The translations under genes were made by a program, and so were the position numbers. The notes beneath the pieces were generated by a model. The model saw only the letters and a program-made list of their open reading frames with translations, searched no databases and was not told the origin of the DNA. A stretch of DNA of 6,473 bases, taken from Caulobacteraceae bacterium (GTDB lineage: Bacteria; Pseudomonadota; Alphaproteobacteria; Caulobacterales; Caulobacteraceae). Location: the NCBI GenBank assembly GCA_020852035.1, contig JADZBR010000235.1:1-6473 (forward strand), written 5' to 3'. Shown in pieces: positions 1 to 6,473 of this stretch. Numbering within the stretch: the first letter of the stretch is position 1; each line of letters opens with the position of its first letter.

Positions 1-2648
1 GTGGCGAAGTAAAGCACCTTGAAGTCGGCGAGGTCGTCGCGGTTCTTGATCGCCGCGTCGTTGAAGGCGCCGCCCAGCACCACATTGCCCGGCGCGCCGA
101 GGCTGGCGCCCACCGCGCGCACTTCCTGGCCGGTTTCAGGCAGCGCCGGCATGTCGAGGAGCGCCGTGCGCGTCGGGCCGCAGACCGCCTCCGTGGTCGC
201 CGACCGGCGGCCGGGCAGGGTGGATACGAGGGTGGCGTAGGCGCGCGCCTCGGTCCGCGGCATCTCCGGATCGCCGAAGCCGAGGTAGGTGCGGCTGGCC
301 TTGGACGGCGCGAACGCGCGCGATTGCAGGAAGCTGGCCCCCGACACCGCCAGGGAGGAGTCCATCTTGGTCCCGAGCCAGGCGACGCCGCGGTAGTCCG
401 GCGCCGCGCCCGGCCGCTTGCGGCTCTGCATCAGGTCGACGCTGGCCTGGTCGGTGACGAAAGTGGAGACCGGCAGCGAGATCAGGGCGCTGTCCGGCTC
501 GTAGATCAGGTGCCGGGCGGTCAGCAGGTCGCCCTTCACCGGGCCGAAGAGCAGCTCGAAGAGGATGTGCGAGGCGCCCACGTTGAAGGCCGGCAGGCTG
601 TTCTGCGCCTCGAAGGGCGCGCGCAGGGCGCTCACCGCCGCCTCGACGTCCGCGCGGGGCAGGTCGATGGCGTAGGCCTTCACCGTCTGCGGCGTGACCA
701 GCACGCCGTAGCTGCGGCCCTCCAGCACCAGGATCTTGGCGTAGGCCTCGTCGGGGCGCAGGGCCTTCTGCACCGCGTCCACCGGCGCGCTGGCGGCGAC
801 CAACTGGTTGTAGCGCGGGTTCACCGCCAGCAGTTCGCCCTCCAGGGCGTCGGCCTGGGCCTGCAGGGTCTTGAGGTCGGCCTCGGCGCGCACCTGGGCG
901 GCCTCGTCGACGCCCTGGGCGCGGGCCATGGCGATGCGGCTCTCGGCGATCTGCACGTCCCGCTGGGCGTCCTGCAGGGCGCGGGCCAGGCCCGCGGTTT
1001 CGTTGTCCCCGGAGGCGACCTGGGCGGCCAGCCGGCTGATCGTGCGGGCCGTGGCGTTGCTCACCGCCGCCTGGCTGGCTTCGAAGAAGCGGCCGGCATA
1101 GGCCTGGGCCTGGTTCGGGCGGCTGGCGGAGAGCGCCAGGAGCAGGTCGAAATAGGGTTGGGCCGCGTCGGCCGACGAGCCCAGCCCGCCGCGCTGCTGC
1201 TCGAAGATCGCCATCGCCTGCTCGAAGGTCGCCAGGGCCTCGTCCTGGCGACCGGCGGCGGCCTGGGCCGCGCCGAGGTCCAGCAGCAGGGCGCCTTCCG
1301 TCGCGCTTCCGGCGTGGCGGGTCCGCAGGATGTCGACCGCGCGGTTGTAGCCGCCGGCGGCCTGGGCCGGCTGGCCGGCGGCGAGGTCGAGATCGGCGAT
1401 GTCGGCCTCGACCCGGGCGCGCAGCCGCGTGGAGATCAGGCCGGCGGTCTCGCGCGCGGTCAGGATGCCGCGCGCGCTGGTCAGGGCCTGGCGCGCGCCG
1501 GCCGCGTCGCCGCCGGCGGCGCGTGATGAGCCGATGATCTGGTAGGCCTGGGCGTCCTGCACCGCCAACTGGTCGGCCAGGGTCACGCGGGTGGGGTCGA
1601 GCAGGCTGCGCGCGCCCGGCCGGGTGTTCAGGGCGTTGGCCGCCGTGCCGCTGATGCGGATCACCCCGCCGTCGGCCTCGACCGCCGGCGCGTCGTCGCC
1701 GACCAGGCCGGCCGCGCGGGCCGCCTGGCGGGCCTGCAGCGCCTGTTCGGCCAGGCCGATGGCGGCGGTGAATTCGCGCTGGTTGCGCGCGTGCAGCGCG
1801 CGGTAGTTCAGCCCGCGGGCGCGGATCAGCGGGTCGTTGGTCTGCGCCGCCAGGGCGTCGGCCTCGCCGAACAGGGCGTCGGCCTCGTCGAAGCGGCCCC
1901 GGTTGGAGACGTTGAGCGCCAGGTTGTACATGGCGTCGGCCCGCTCGCCCGGGGGGGCGTTACCGGCTTCGCCGGCGTCGACCAGGGCGCGGAAGGCCGC
2001 CTCGGCGTCGTCGAAGCGCCACTCGTTGTTCTGCACATAGCCGCGCGCGCGCAGGCGCAACGGGTCGTTGGCCGCTGCTTCCTCGGCCGCCGCCAGCCCG
2101 CCACCGGCGAAGCCGCCGCCGACCTCGGCCTGGGCGGCGGAGACCTGGATCTCGGTCGCCTGCGGCGGCTTGGCCGCGCCGGCGACCACACGCAGGCCGG
2201 TCTCCAGCACGTCGGAGAGCGGCGCGTAGCCCTCGGCGGCGACGAGGTTGCGTCCGTGCTGGGCGCTGTAGGCGACATAGGCCGCCTGCCGCTCGGCGGT
2301 GCGGCAGGTCGCGCGCTCGGCGCCCTTCACCCCGGCGAGGGTCGCGGCGGCGGGCGCCTCGCAGGCCGCCCGCGCGGGGAGCGCCTGGCGCCATGCGGCC
2401 GCCTGTGGCTGGGGCAGGGTGTAGAGCCGGCCGAGGGCGGCGCTGTAGCCGCGGCATTCGACGCGCCAGGCGCGCGCCCCGCGGGCCTGGGCCGCCGGAT
2501 CGTCGTAGTCGCGCACCGCCTGGCAGACCGCGCCGCTGGCCTTGCTGCGGCCCAGCGGGAACACTTCCGGCAGGGTCTGCGCCGCGGCCGTGGTCGCCGC
2601 TCCGCTCAGGAGAGCGGCCAGCAGCAGGGTGGTCTTCAGGGGGCTCAT
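1..2648 (-). CDS. Exported TPR-CHAT domain putative peptidase, C-terminally truncated by the window
   Basis: Partial: 882 codons plus two bases, intact in frame to the left edge. CHAT domains belong to the caspase/separase (clan CD) fold and usually sit behind TPR repeats. Residues 1-23 form a signal peptide (Lys5, Leu/Ala core, cleavage about TAAA|QT), so a periplasmic or secreted location is predicted. Residues about 25-160 are an unrecognised region with Cys at 42, 65, 96 and 115. TPR-like helix pairs follow at about 194-310 and 363-488 (for example RFDEADALFGEADALA, 252-267, and QDEALATFEQAMAIFE, 468-483). A coiled coil lies at about 552-610, and the CHAT domain starts near 615: AYAKILVLEGRSYGVLV (635-651), HILFELLFGPV (694-704), HLIYEPDSALISLPVSTFV (713-731), TYLGFGDPEM (787-796), FKVLYFAT (876-883). 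The catalytic His normally follows directly after that last motif, so both His and Cys are off-window and activity cannot be confirmed. The start overlaps the exoprotein stop (ATGA) behind a GGAG site. Confidence 0.9.
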   Translation of the reverse strand, partial: MSPLKTTLLLAALLSGAATTAAAQTLPEVFPLGRSKASGAVCQAVRDYDDPAAQARGARAWRVECRGYSAALGRLYTLPQPQAAAWRQALPARAACEAPAAATLAGVKGAERATCRTAERQAAYVAYSAQHGRNLVAAEGYAPLSDVLETGLRVVAGAAKPPQATEIQVSAAQAEVGGGFAGGGLAAAEEAAANDPLRLRARGYVQNNEWRFDDAEAAFRALVDAGEAGNAPPGERADAMYNLALNVSNRGRFDEADALFGEADALAAQTNDPLIRARGLNYRALHARNQREFTAAIGLAEQALQARQAARAAGLVGDDAPAVEADGGVIRISGTAANALNTRPGARSLLDPTRVTLADQLAVQDAQAYQIIGSSRAAGGDAAGARQALTSARGILTARETAGLISTRLRARVEADIADLDLAAGQPAQAAGGYNRAVDILRTRHAGSATEGALLLDLGAAQAAAGRQDEALATFEQAMAIFEQQRGGLGSSADAAQPYFDLLLALSASRPNQAQAYAGRFFEASQAAVSNATARTISRLAAQVASGDNETAGLARALQDAQRDVQIAESRIAMARAQGVDEAAQVRAEADLKTLQAQADALEGELLAVNPRYNQLVAASAPVDAVQKALRPDEAYAKILVLEGRSYGVLVTPQTVKAYAIDLPRADVEAAVSALRAPFEAQNSLPAFNVGASHILFELLFGPVKGDLLTARHLIYEPDSALISLPVSTFVTDQASVDLMQSRKRPGAAPDYRGVAWLGTKMDSSLAVSGASFLQSRAFAPSKASRTYLGFGDPEMPRTEARAYATLVSTLPGRRSATTEAVCGPTRTALLDMPALPETGQEVRAVGASLGAPGNVVLGGAFNDAAIKNRDDLADFKVLYFA
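2645..2648 (-). other. ATGA stop/start overlap between exoprotein and CHAT genes
   Basis: The CHAT start ATG (2648-2646) and the exoprotein stop TGA (2647-2645) share bases. This four-base overlap is a classic sign of translational coupling within one operon and implies linked production of the two proteins. Confidence 0.85.
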
Positions 2649-5600
2649 TTGCGGCTCCGCCAGATTTCCTCGTTGCCCGCGCCGGTGACCACGGGATCGG
2701 TCTCGTCCTCGTCCTCGGCCTCGGGCGCGGTGGAGAGCAGCGGCTGGTCGGTGATCTGGTCGGGCCGGGCGAGCAGGAACTCCTCGATGCGGAAGCCGGT
2801 CTCCGGCCCGCCCGAGACCACGCAGCCTGACGCGCTGCCGATGCTGCAGCCGTTGAACCGCACGGTGCGCAGGAACGGCGCGTCGGCCGGCCGGCGCAGT
2901 TCCGGCGCGAGCGCCGCCTGCAGGCCCGTCTGCAGCACGCCGGCCTGGTCGATGAAGCCGCCGAACAGGTCGACCAGCGGCGTGGAGCCGAGGGTCAGCA
3001 CCGTGTCGCCGCGCGATCCGGTCAGGGCGTTGGCCAGATAGAGGCCGTTCTGGTCGGCCGCCGTGCCGGTGTTCTGCTGCACGATGCGATCGTTTGCCGC
3101 CAGCGACAGGGTCCCCGCCGCCAGGAACACCCGGCCGGCCTCATCGGCCGTCGGGGCCGCGCCGCTGGGCAGGCCGCGGGCGATGTCGATCTCGCTGGCC
3201 GGCGTGGGGATGATCAGGTCGATGAACCGCTGTGAGCCGATGATGATGTCGTCGGTGGCCGCAAGGTTGACCTGGCCGAAGGCGCGCACGCCGGTGAAGC
3301 CGGCCTGTGGCGAGCCGCTGGCCGCGCCGATCGACCCGCTGACCAGGATGCGCCGCGGGCGCCAGGCGGCGTCGCTGGAGCCGATGTTCAGCACGCCGCC
3401 CGAGGCGGTGGGGGCCAGGACCCCGGTCACGCGCACGTCGTTGCCGGTCCCGGCGTAGAGGTTGAGCCGGGGCACGCGGCTGAGATCGACCGACAGGTCC
3501 AGTACGGTGATGTCGCCGCGCGGGCTCGCCGCCGTGGTCGGCCCGGCGTAGAAGCTGGCCTGGTCGGTGACGTGGATGCGCTGGAACTCGGCGTTGTCGA
3601 TCACCAGCGTGCCGGCCGGCGAGGGCCCGGCCGGGCCGCCCAGCCGCAGGTTTCCGGCTGAGGCTTCGACCTGCAGCGAGGAGGCGGTCAGGCTTTCGCC
3701 GATGTCCAGGTCGCTTCCCGCCACGCGGGCGGCGCCCGCCGCCGTGAGGGTGTCGAAGCTGACAGGCCCGGAGCCGACCACATCCACGGTCGATCCGCCG
3801 GTGACTGTCCCAGCCTGGATCGCGCCGCCGGAGACGTGCACCGCGCCGCCGGCGCCGATATCGACGACGTCGACGTCGCCGCCGGCGATGTCGGTGGTGG
3901 TCTGGCTGGACACCAAGCCGCTGGTGACGCCACCCGCTCCGGCCAGGCGGACCGAGCCGCCGTCGGCGCTGACGCTGCCGGTGGTGAGAGCCCCGGTCGC
4001 CGCGGCGTCGACGCTGGTCTGGCCGGCGATCTGTCCGGTTGTCACGTTCGCGCCGCGCACCGTGACCGTGGCCCCGTCCAACGCGCTCGCCGAAACGTCG
4101 CCCGTGGCGGTGATGCTGAGGTCCCGCCCGGCCGCGAGATCTCCAGGGGCGACGAACCCGCCGGCGGTGGCGTTGATGGCGATGTCGCGCGACAGCGGCC
4201 CGGCCAGTTCGTCGAGGCTGACCGTCGTGCCGCTCAGCCGCAGGTCGCGGGACGCGTCGGCGAACCCGACCGAGAGCGGGCCGGTGGTCGTCACCACCAC
4301 ATCGCGACCGGCCTCGAGCGACTGGAAGTCCGCGCCGCTGTCCAGGTTGACCAGGATGTCCCGGCCGGCGGCGATCGCGGCGGTGTAGCCGCCCGCCGGG
4401 CCGTTGAGCGCGCCCGGGACGGAGACGCCGAACACCACGTCGGCGTTAGCGGGCTGGGCGCTGGCCGTGAAGTGCGGCTCGCCCGAGCCGGTGACGCCGA
4501 CGCCGGTGAGGGTGACGCGGTCCACGAAGATCGAACCGTTCTGCGCCGCCAGGTCGACGCCGGTCCGCCCGAGCACATGGCCCAGCAGGATGGGCGTCGC
4601 CCCGGTGGCCCCGGAGGTCAGCACGCCCACCGCGCCGCCCGAGGCCAGTTGCGGCGACAGCACCCGCTGGCCGGCGGCGAAGATGTCGCCCCCGGCGGTC
4701 ACCTCGCCGACGTCGATCACGCCCGACCCCGCGCCGTCCGACGTCCCGTCGGCGGTGGCGTAGAGCGAAACCATGCCGCCCGCGCCGATCCCCTCGGCGT
4801 CGATGCCCTGCGGCGCGTCGACATAGACATAGGTCCCTGCCGACAGGCTCTGCCCGGCGTTGGTGACGGCGAAGCGGCCGGTGCGCGATTCCACGCTGGC
4901 GCCGGCCTGCAGGCTGTCGGCCGAGAACGAGGTCTGGGCGGCCGGCCCGCGCATCTCGATGCGGATGCCGCCCTCGGCGACCACCTGGCCGAAGTCGGCG
5001 CTGACGGCGGGACGCCCGCCGTCCGAGGGGCTGGCCACAACCCCGCCGCCGATGTCGATGCCGGAGGAGAGGATCACATCGCCGCCCGAGCTCGTGGCCG
5101 TCTGGGCCACGATCAGGCCCGGGGCGGCGATCACCGCGTTCAGCACGTCGGCCCGGCTGACGTGGGCGATCACCACATTGTTGGCCTGGGTCGCGCCGGC
5201 GAGCGTGAGCGGCGTGGCCGAAGCCGAGCCGCCGCCGGTGGGGACGACGAAGTTGATCAGCGACAGGTCGTTGTCGGCGGTCGGCAGGAAGCCGACGTCG
5301 AAGCTGGTCGCCGCGCCGTAGAAGACGTCGGCGTCGCCGCCGATCTGGCTGCCGGCGAAGGTGGTCACCTGCGGGGCCACCAGAGCCAGGGTGCCCCCGG
5401 CGCCGTTCAGCCGCGCTCCGGCCTGCACGGTGACGCCGGCGAGCGCCCCGCTGGGCGCTTCGAACCCGATGGTGGTCTGCGAGGAATCGAGGAACGCCTC
5501 GTCCTCCACCAGCCCGCTGGTGGTCGCCAGCAGGCCGCCCACATTGACCCGCGCGTTGGGGCCGAACACCACCCCGCTGGGCGCCGAGAACCAGACGTTG

Positions 5601-5992
5601 CCGCCCGCCGCGCCGCCGACCAGGCCGTTGATCTCGCCGTTGAGCGTCATCTGCCCGCCGGTCACCCGGTTGAGCACGATCCAACTGTTCTGGTCGAAGT
5701 GGAAATTGACGGTCTCGCCGGCGGCGAGGTTGAAATCCTGCCAGGTCAGGATGGTGCGCGCGCCGCCCAGGACGATGTCGAGCTCGCCGGTCCCGGCGGC
5801 TGGGGCCACCGCCGGAATGCTGGGCGGCGAGCCTCCGGCGCCGACCTGCACCGTTGGCGTGGTGTTGCTGGGATAGGCCGCGGCCCCGGCGAGGCCGAGG
5901 GTCAGGCCGAGCACGCCGCCGAGCGCGCTGCCGGCCAGCCAGCGGCGCTTGCGGCCGGCGATGAGGCGAGCATTGGGACGGGCTTGCGCCAT
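2645..5992 (-). CDS. Filamentous hemagglutinin-like TpsA exoprotein with N-terminal TPS domain
   Basis: Complete, 1115 residues. It is the predicted substrate of the TpsB transporter encoded just upstream and is likely a secreted or surface-displayed beta-helical protein. A basic n-region (RKRR at 14-17) and a hydrophobic stretch ending AGAAA (about 35-39) form a Sec-type signal peptide. A Pro/Gly-rich spacer follows, then the TPS/haemagglutination-activity domain at about 70-165. Its hallmarks are SWIVLNRVTGG (103-113), the NPNGI-like APSGV (137-141) and FGPNARVNVGGLLATTSG (143-160). Residues about 190-900 are Gly/Ala/Val/Thr-rich strands typical of a right-handed beta-helix, including AGRD-type coils (542-625) and 37-residue repeats (643-754). 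The only two cysteines, C1049 and C1057, lie near the end, followed by an acidic stretch (EAEDEDETD, 1091-1099) and a basic terminus. The start codon overlaps the previous stop, and the signal peptide begins directly there. Adhesin, inhibition or other roles cannot be distinguished; no toxin domain is recognisable. Confidence 0.92.
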   Translation of the reverse strand: MAQARPNARLIAGRKRRWLAGSALGGVLGLTLGLAGAAAYPSNTTPTVQVGAGGSPPSIPAVAPAAGTGELDIVLGGARTILTWQDFNLAAGETVNFHFDQNSWIVLNRVTGGQMTLNGEINGLVGGAAGGNVWFSAPSGVVFGPNARVNVGGLLATTSGLVEDEAFLDSSQTTIGFEAPSGALAGVTVQAGARLNGAGGTLALVAPQVTTFAGSQIGGDADVFYGAATSFDVGFLPTADNDLSLINFVVPTGGGSASATPLTLAGATQANNVVIAHVSRADVLNAVIAAPGLIVAQTATSSGGDVILSSGIDIGGGVVASPSDGGRPAVSADFGQVVAEGGIRIEMRGPAAQTSFSADSLQAGASVESRTGRFAVTNAGQSLSAGTYVYVDAPQGIDAEGIGAGGMVSLYATADGTSDGAGSGVIDVGEVTAGGDIFAAGQRVLSPQLASGGAVGVLTSGATGATPILLGHVLGRTGVDLAAQNGSIFVDRVTLTGVGVTGSGEPHFTASAQPANADVVFGVSVPGALNGPAGGYTAAIAAGRDILVNLDSGADFQSLEAGRDVVVTTTGPLSVGFADASRDLRLSGTTVSLDELAGPLSRDIAINATAGGFVAPGDLAAGRDLSITATGDVSASALDGATVTVRGANVTTGQIAGQTSVDAAATGALTTGSVSADGGSVRLAGAGGVTSGLVSSQTTTDIAGGDVDVVDIGAGGAVHVSGGAIQAGTVTGGSTVDVVGSGPVSFDTLTAAGAARVAGSDLDIGESLTASSLQVEASAGNLRLGGPAGPSPAGTLVIDNAEFQRIHVTDQASFYAGPTTAASPRGDITVLDLSVDLSRVPRLNLYAGTGNDVRVTGVLAPTASGGVLNIGSSDAAWRPRRILVSGSIGAASGSPQAGFTGVRAFGQVNLAATDDIIIGSQRFIDLIIPTPASEIDIARGLPSGAAPTADEAGRVFLAAGTLSLAANDRIVQQNTGTAADQNGLYLANALTGSRGDTVLTLGSTPLVDLFGGFIDQAGVLQTGLQAALAPELRRPADAPFLRTVRFNGCSIGSASGCVVSGGPETGFRIEEFLLARPDQITDQPLLSTAPEAEDEDETDPVVTGAGNEEIWRSRK
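2655..2658 (-). promoter_or_regulatory. Shine-Dalgarno GGAG for the CHAT gene
   Basis: Read on the minus strand, GGAG lies 6 bases before the ATG at 2648, inside the last codons of the exoprotein gene. It supports this start, which also gives a clean signal peptide, and suggests that ribosomes re-initiate or are recruited here as they finish the exoprotein. Confidence 0.65.
3731..4066 (-). repeat. Three tandem protein repeats of about 37 residues in the exoprotein stalk
   Basis: Residues 643-680, 681-717 and 718-754 of the exoprotein align as diverged repeats. Each starts with an alternating strand and a Gly turn (VTVRGANV, VRLAGAGGV, VHVSGGAI), continues with a TG/SG turn, and contains a T-x-D strand (TSVDAAATG, TTTDIAGGD, STVDVVGSG). 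It closes with a short Gly-rich turn. A fourth, weaker copy begins at 755 (ARVAGSDL). About 37 residues would be two coils of a beta-helix. The repeats are visible in protein only; the DNA copies have diverged, so recent slippage is unlikely. Confidence 0.65.
4115..4372 (-). repeat. Repeated [A/L]-[G/S]-R-D coils of 19-21 residues in the exoprotein
   Basis: The motif AGRD/ASRD/LSRD followed by a hydrophobic strand recurs with its Arg at residues 544, 563, 582, 602 and 623, a spacing of 19, 19, 20 and 21. That is the length of one beta-helix coil, so the Arg-Asp pairs should stack on one face of the stalk, just before the 37-residue repeats. The stacking is inferred from spacing, not from a model. 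Confidence 0.6.
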
Positions 5993-5994
5993 CA
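5990..5994 (-). other. TGATG stop/start overlap between transporter and exoprotein genes
   Basis: The transporter stop TGA (5994-5992) and the exoprotein start ATG (5992-5990) share one base. Only a weak purine run (GCGAG at about 6002-6006, roughly 9 bases upstream) precedes the start, so exoprotein translation probably depends on ribosomes finishing the transporter gene. Confidence 0.8.
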
Positions 5995-6473
5995 GAACAG
6001 GCTCGCCGTCAGATTGACCATCAGCCGCCCCTCGGGCTTGTCGCCGCCAGGCAGCGGCGCGTCGAAGGCCTTGGCGTAGACCACGTCGAGCGTGGCCCGT
6101 TGCGTCAGCCGAAACTGAACCCCGACACCGGCGGAGTCCACCGTGCGCTCCAGCCCGAAGGCGTCGTTATTGTCGACATGGGCGATGTCGTAGAAGACGT
6201 AGGGCGTGGCGGCGACCCGCGGCCCGATCGGGAAGGGGCCGACGCGCGCCTCAAGGGTAGCCGCGACGCCGGAATCGCCGCTGAGCGCCGCCGGATCGTA
6301 GCCGCGGCCGATGGTCAGGTTGCCCACCGGCAGTTCCTCGTAGGCCAGAAGGGCGTCGCCGGAATACTGCGCCTCCACGCGGCCGTAGAGCGTGAACCGC
6401 TCGGCGACCGGGGCCAGCACGAAGGCCGAGCCGGTGAACACCAGGGCGTCCGGGTCGGCGTCGGCCCGTGACA
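5992..6473 (-). CDS. ShlB/FhaC/HecB-family TpsB outer-membrane transporter, C-terminal fragment
   Basis: Partial gene, with its 5' part beyond the right edge. About 160 codons are visible, and the frame is open to the window end through GTG at 6441, which reads as an internal Val. TpsB proteins are 16-stranded outer-membrane barrels with two periplasmic POTRA domains that export one partner exoprotein (TpsA). The fragment shows alternating amphipathic strands (for example RFTLYGRVEAQYSG and ATPYVFYDIAHVDN). It has the loop-6 signature as IGRGYDPAALSGDSG (GRGY at about 6298-6309, corresponding to VRGY of FhaC). The strand LMVNLTASLF ends in the terminal Phe typical of BAM-inserted barrels. The POTRA domains and signal peptide are not visible. 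The stop codon overlaps the next gene's start (TGATG), and that gene encodes a TPS-domain exoprotein, its evident substrate. Family assignment is firm from motif plus context; exact length and specificity cannot be judged. Confidence 0.88.
   Translation of the reverse strand, partial: SRADADPDALVFTGSAFVLAPVAERFTLYGRVEAQYSGDALLAYEELPVGNLTIGRGYDPAALSGDSGVAATLEARVGPFPIGPRVAATPYVFYDIAHVDNNDAFGLERTVDSAGVGVQFRLTQRATLDVVYAKAFDAPLPGGDKPEGRLMVNLTASLF

Noticed and set aside
1..615. Whether the CHAT gene belongs to a CRISPR type III-E (Craspase) or gasdermin defence system
   Set aside because: No CRISPR repeats, Cas genes or gasdermin-like small protein are visible, and the signal peptide and TPS context point to the cell envelope instead.
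324..1526. 400-codon plus-strand open frame antisense to the CHAT gene
   Set aside because: Its composition is dominated by Gly, Arg, Ala, Gln and Val, with no domain. The opposite strand encodes a clear coiled coil and CHAT domain.
1791..3041. 416-codon plus-strand open frame
   Set aside because: It runs across the junction of two well-supported minus-strand genes and has shadow-like low-complexity composition.
4446..5684. 412-codon minus-strand open frame in another frame of the exoprotein gene
   Set aside because: Almost entirely Arg/Gly/Ala/Asp, without secretion signal or motifs. It is an out-of-frame shadow of the TPS and stalk coding region.
5876..5992. Possible Tat signal (KRRW) in the exoprotein leader
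   Set aside because: The residues after the Arg pair (W-L-A) do not fit the RRxFLK consensus well, and TPS exoproteins use the Sec route. The leader reads as an ordinary Sec signal with a basic n-region.
3836..6079. 747-codon plus-strand open frame antisense to the exoprotein gene
   Set aside because: It is rich in Arg, Gly, Ala, His and Asp with no recognisable domain, and it mirrors a gene with clear TPS motifs. Long antisense frames are expected where third positions are almost all G or C.

Overview
This is a very GC-rich stretch (roughly 70% by eye), coding along its whole length on the minus strand. It holds one tightly packed three-gene operon, read from right to left. Base composition and the style of the proteins (GRGY-type ShlB relative, filamentous hemagglutinin-like exoprotein, CHAT-TPR protein) suggest an alphaproteobacterium, most likely of the Caulobacter/Phenylobacterium group. 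That placement is inference, because no marker gene is present.

Layout in transcription order: (1) 6473-5992, the C-terminal part of a TpsB outer-membrane transporter of the ShlB/FhaC/HecB family, whose N-terminus lies beyond the right edge. (2) 5992-2645, a complete 1115-residue TpsA exoprotein with a signal peptide, a TPS (haemagglutination activity) secretion domain, a long repetitive beta-helix stalk, a Cys pair near the C-terminus and an acidic tail. (3) 2648-1, a predicted secreted protein with a four-cysteine N-terminal region, TPR-like repeats, a coiled coil and a CHAT (caspase/separase-fold) peptidase domain. The window cuts this gene just before the expected catalytic His and Cys. 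The genes are fused by stop/start overlaps (TGATG at gene 1/2, ATGA at gene 2/3), so no intergenic DNA, promoter or terminator is visible. The promoter must lie beyond the right edge and any terminator beyond the left edge.

Together the genes look like a two-partner secretion system with a third, translationally coupled partner: a TpsB pore, its TpsA substrate, and an exported TPR-CHAT putative protease. A reasonable hypothesis is that the CHAT protein processes, releases or surveys the exoprotein or its transporter in the periplasm. This is the most interesting aspect of the window. No RNA genes, mobile elements or CRISPR arrays were seen. Long open frames on the plus strand are GC-driven shadows.
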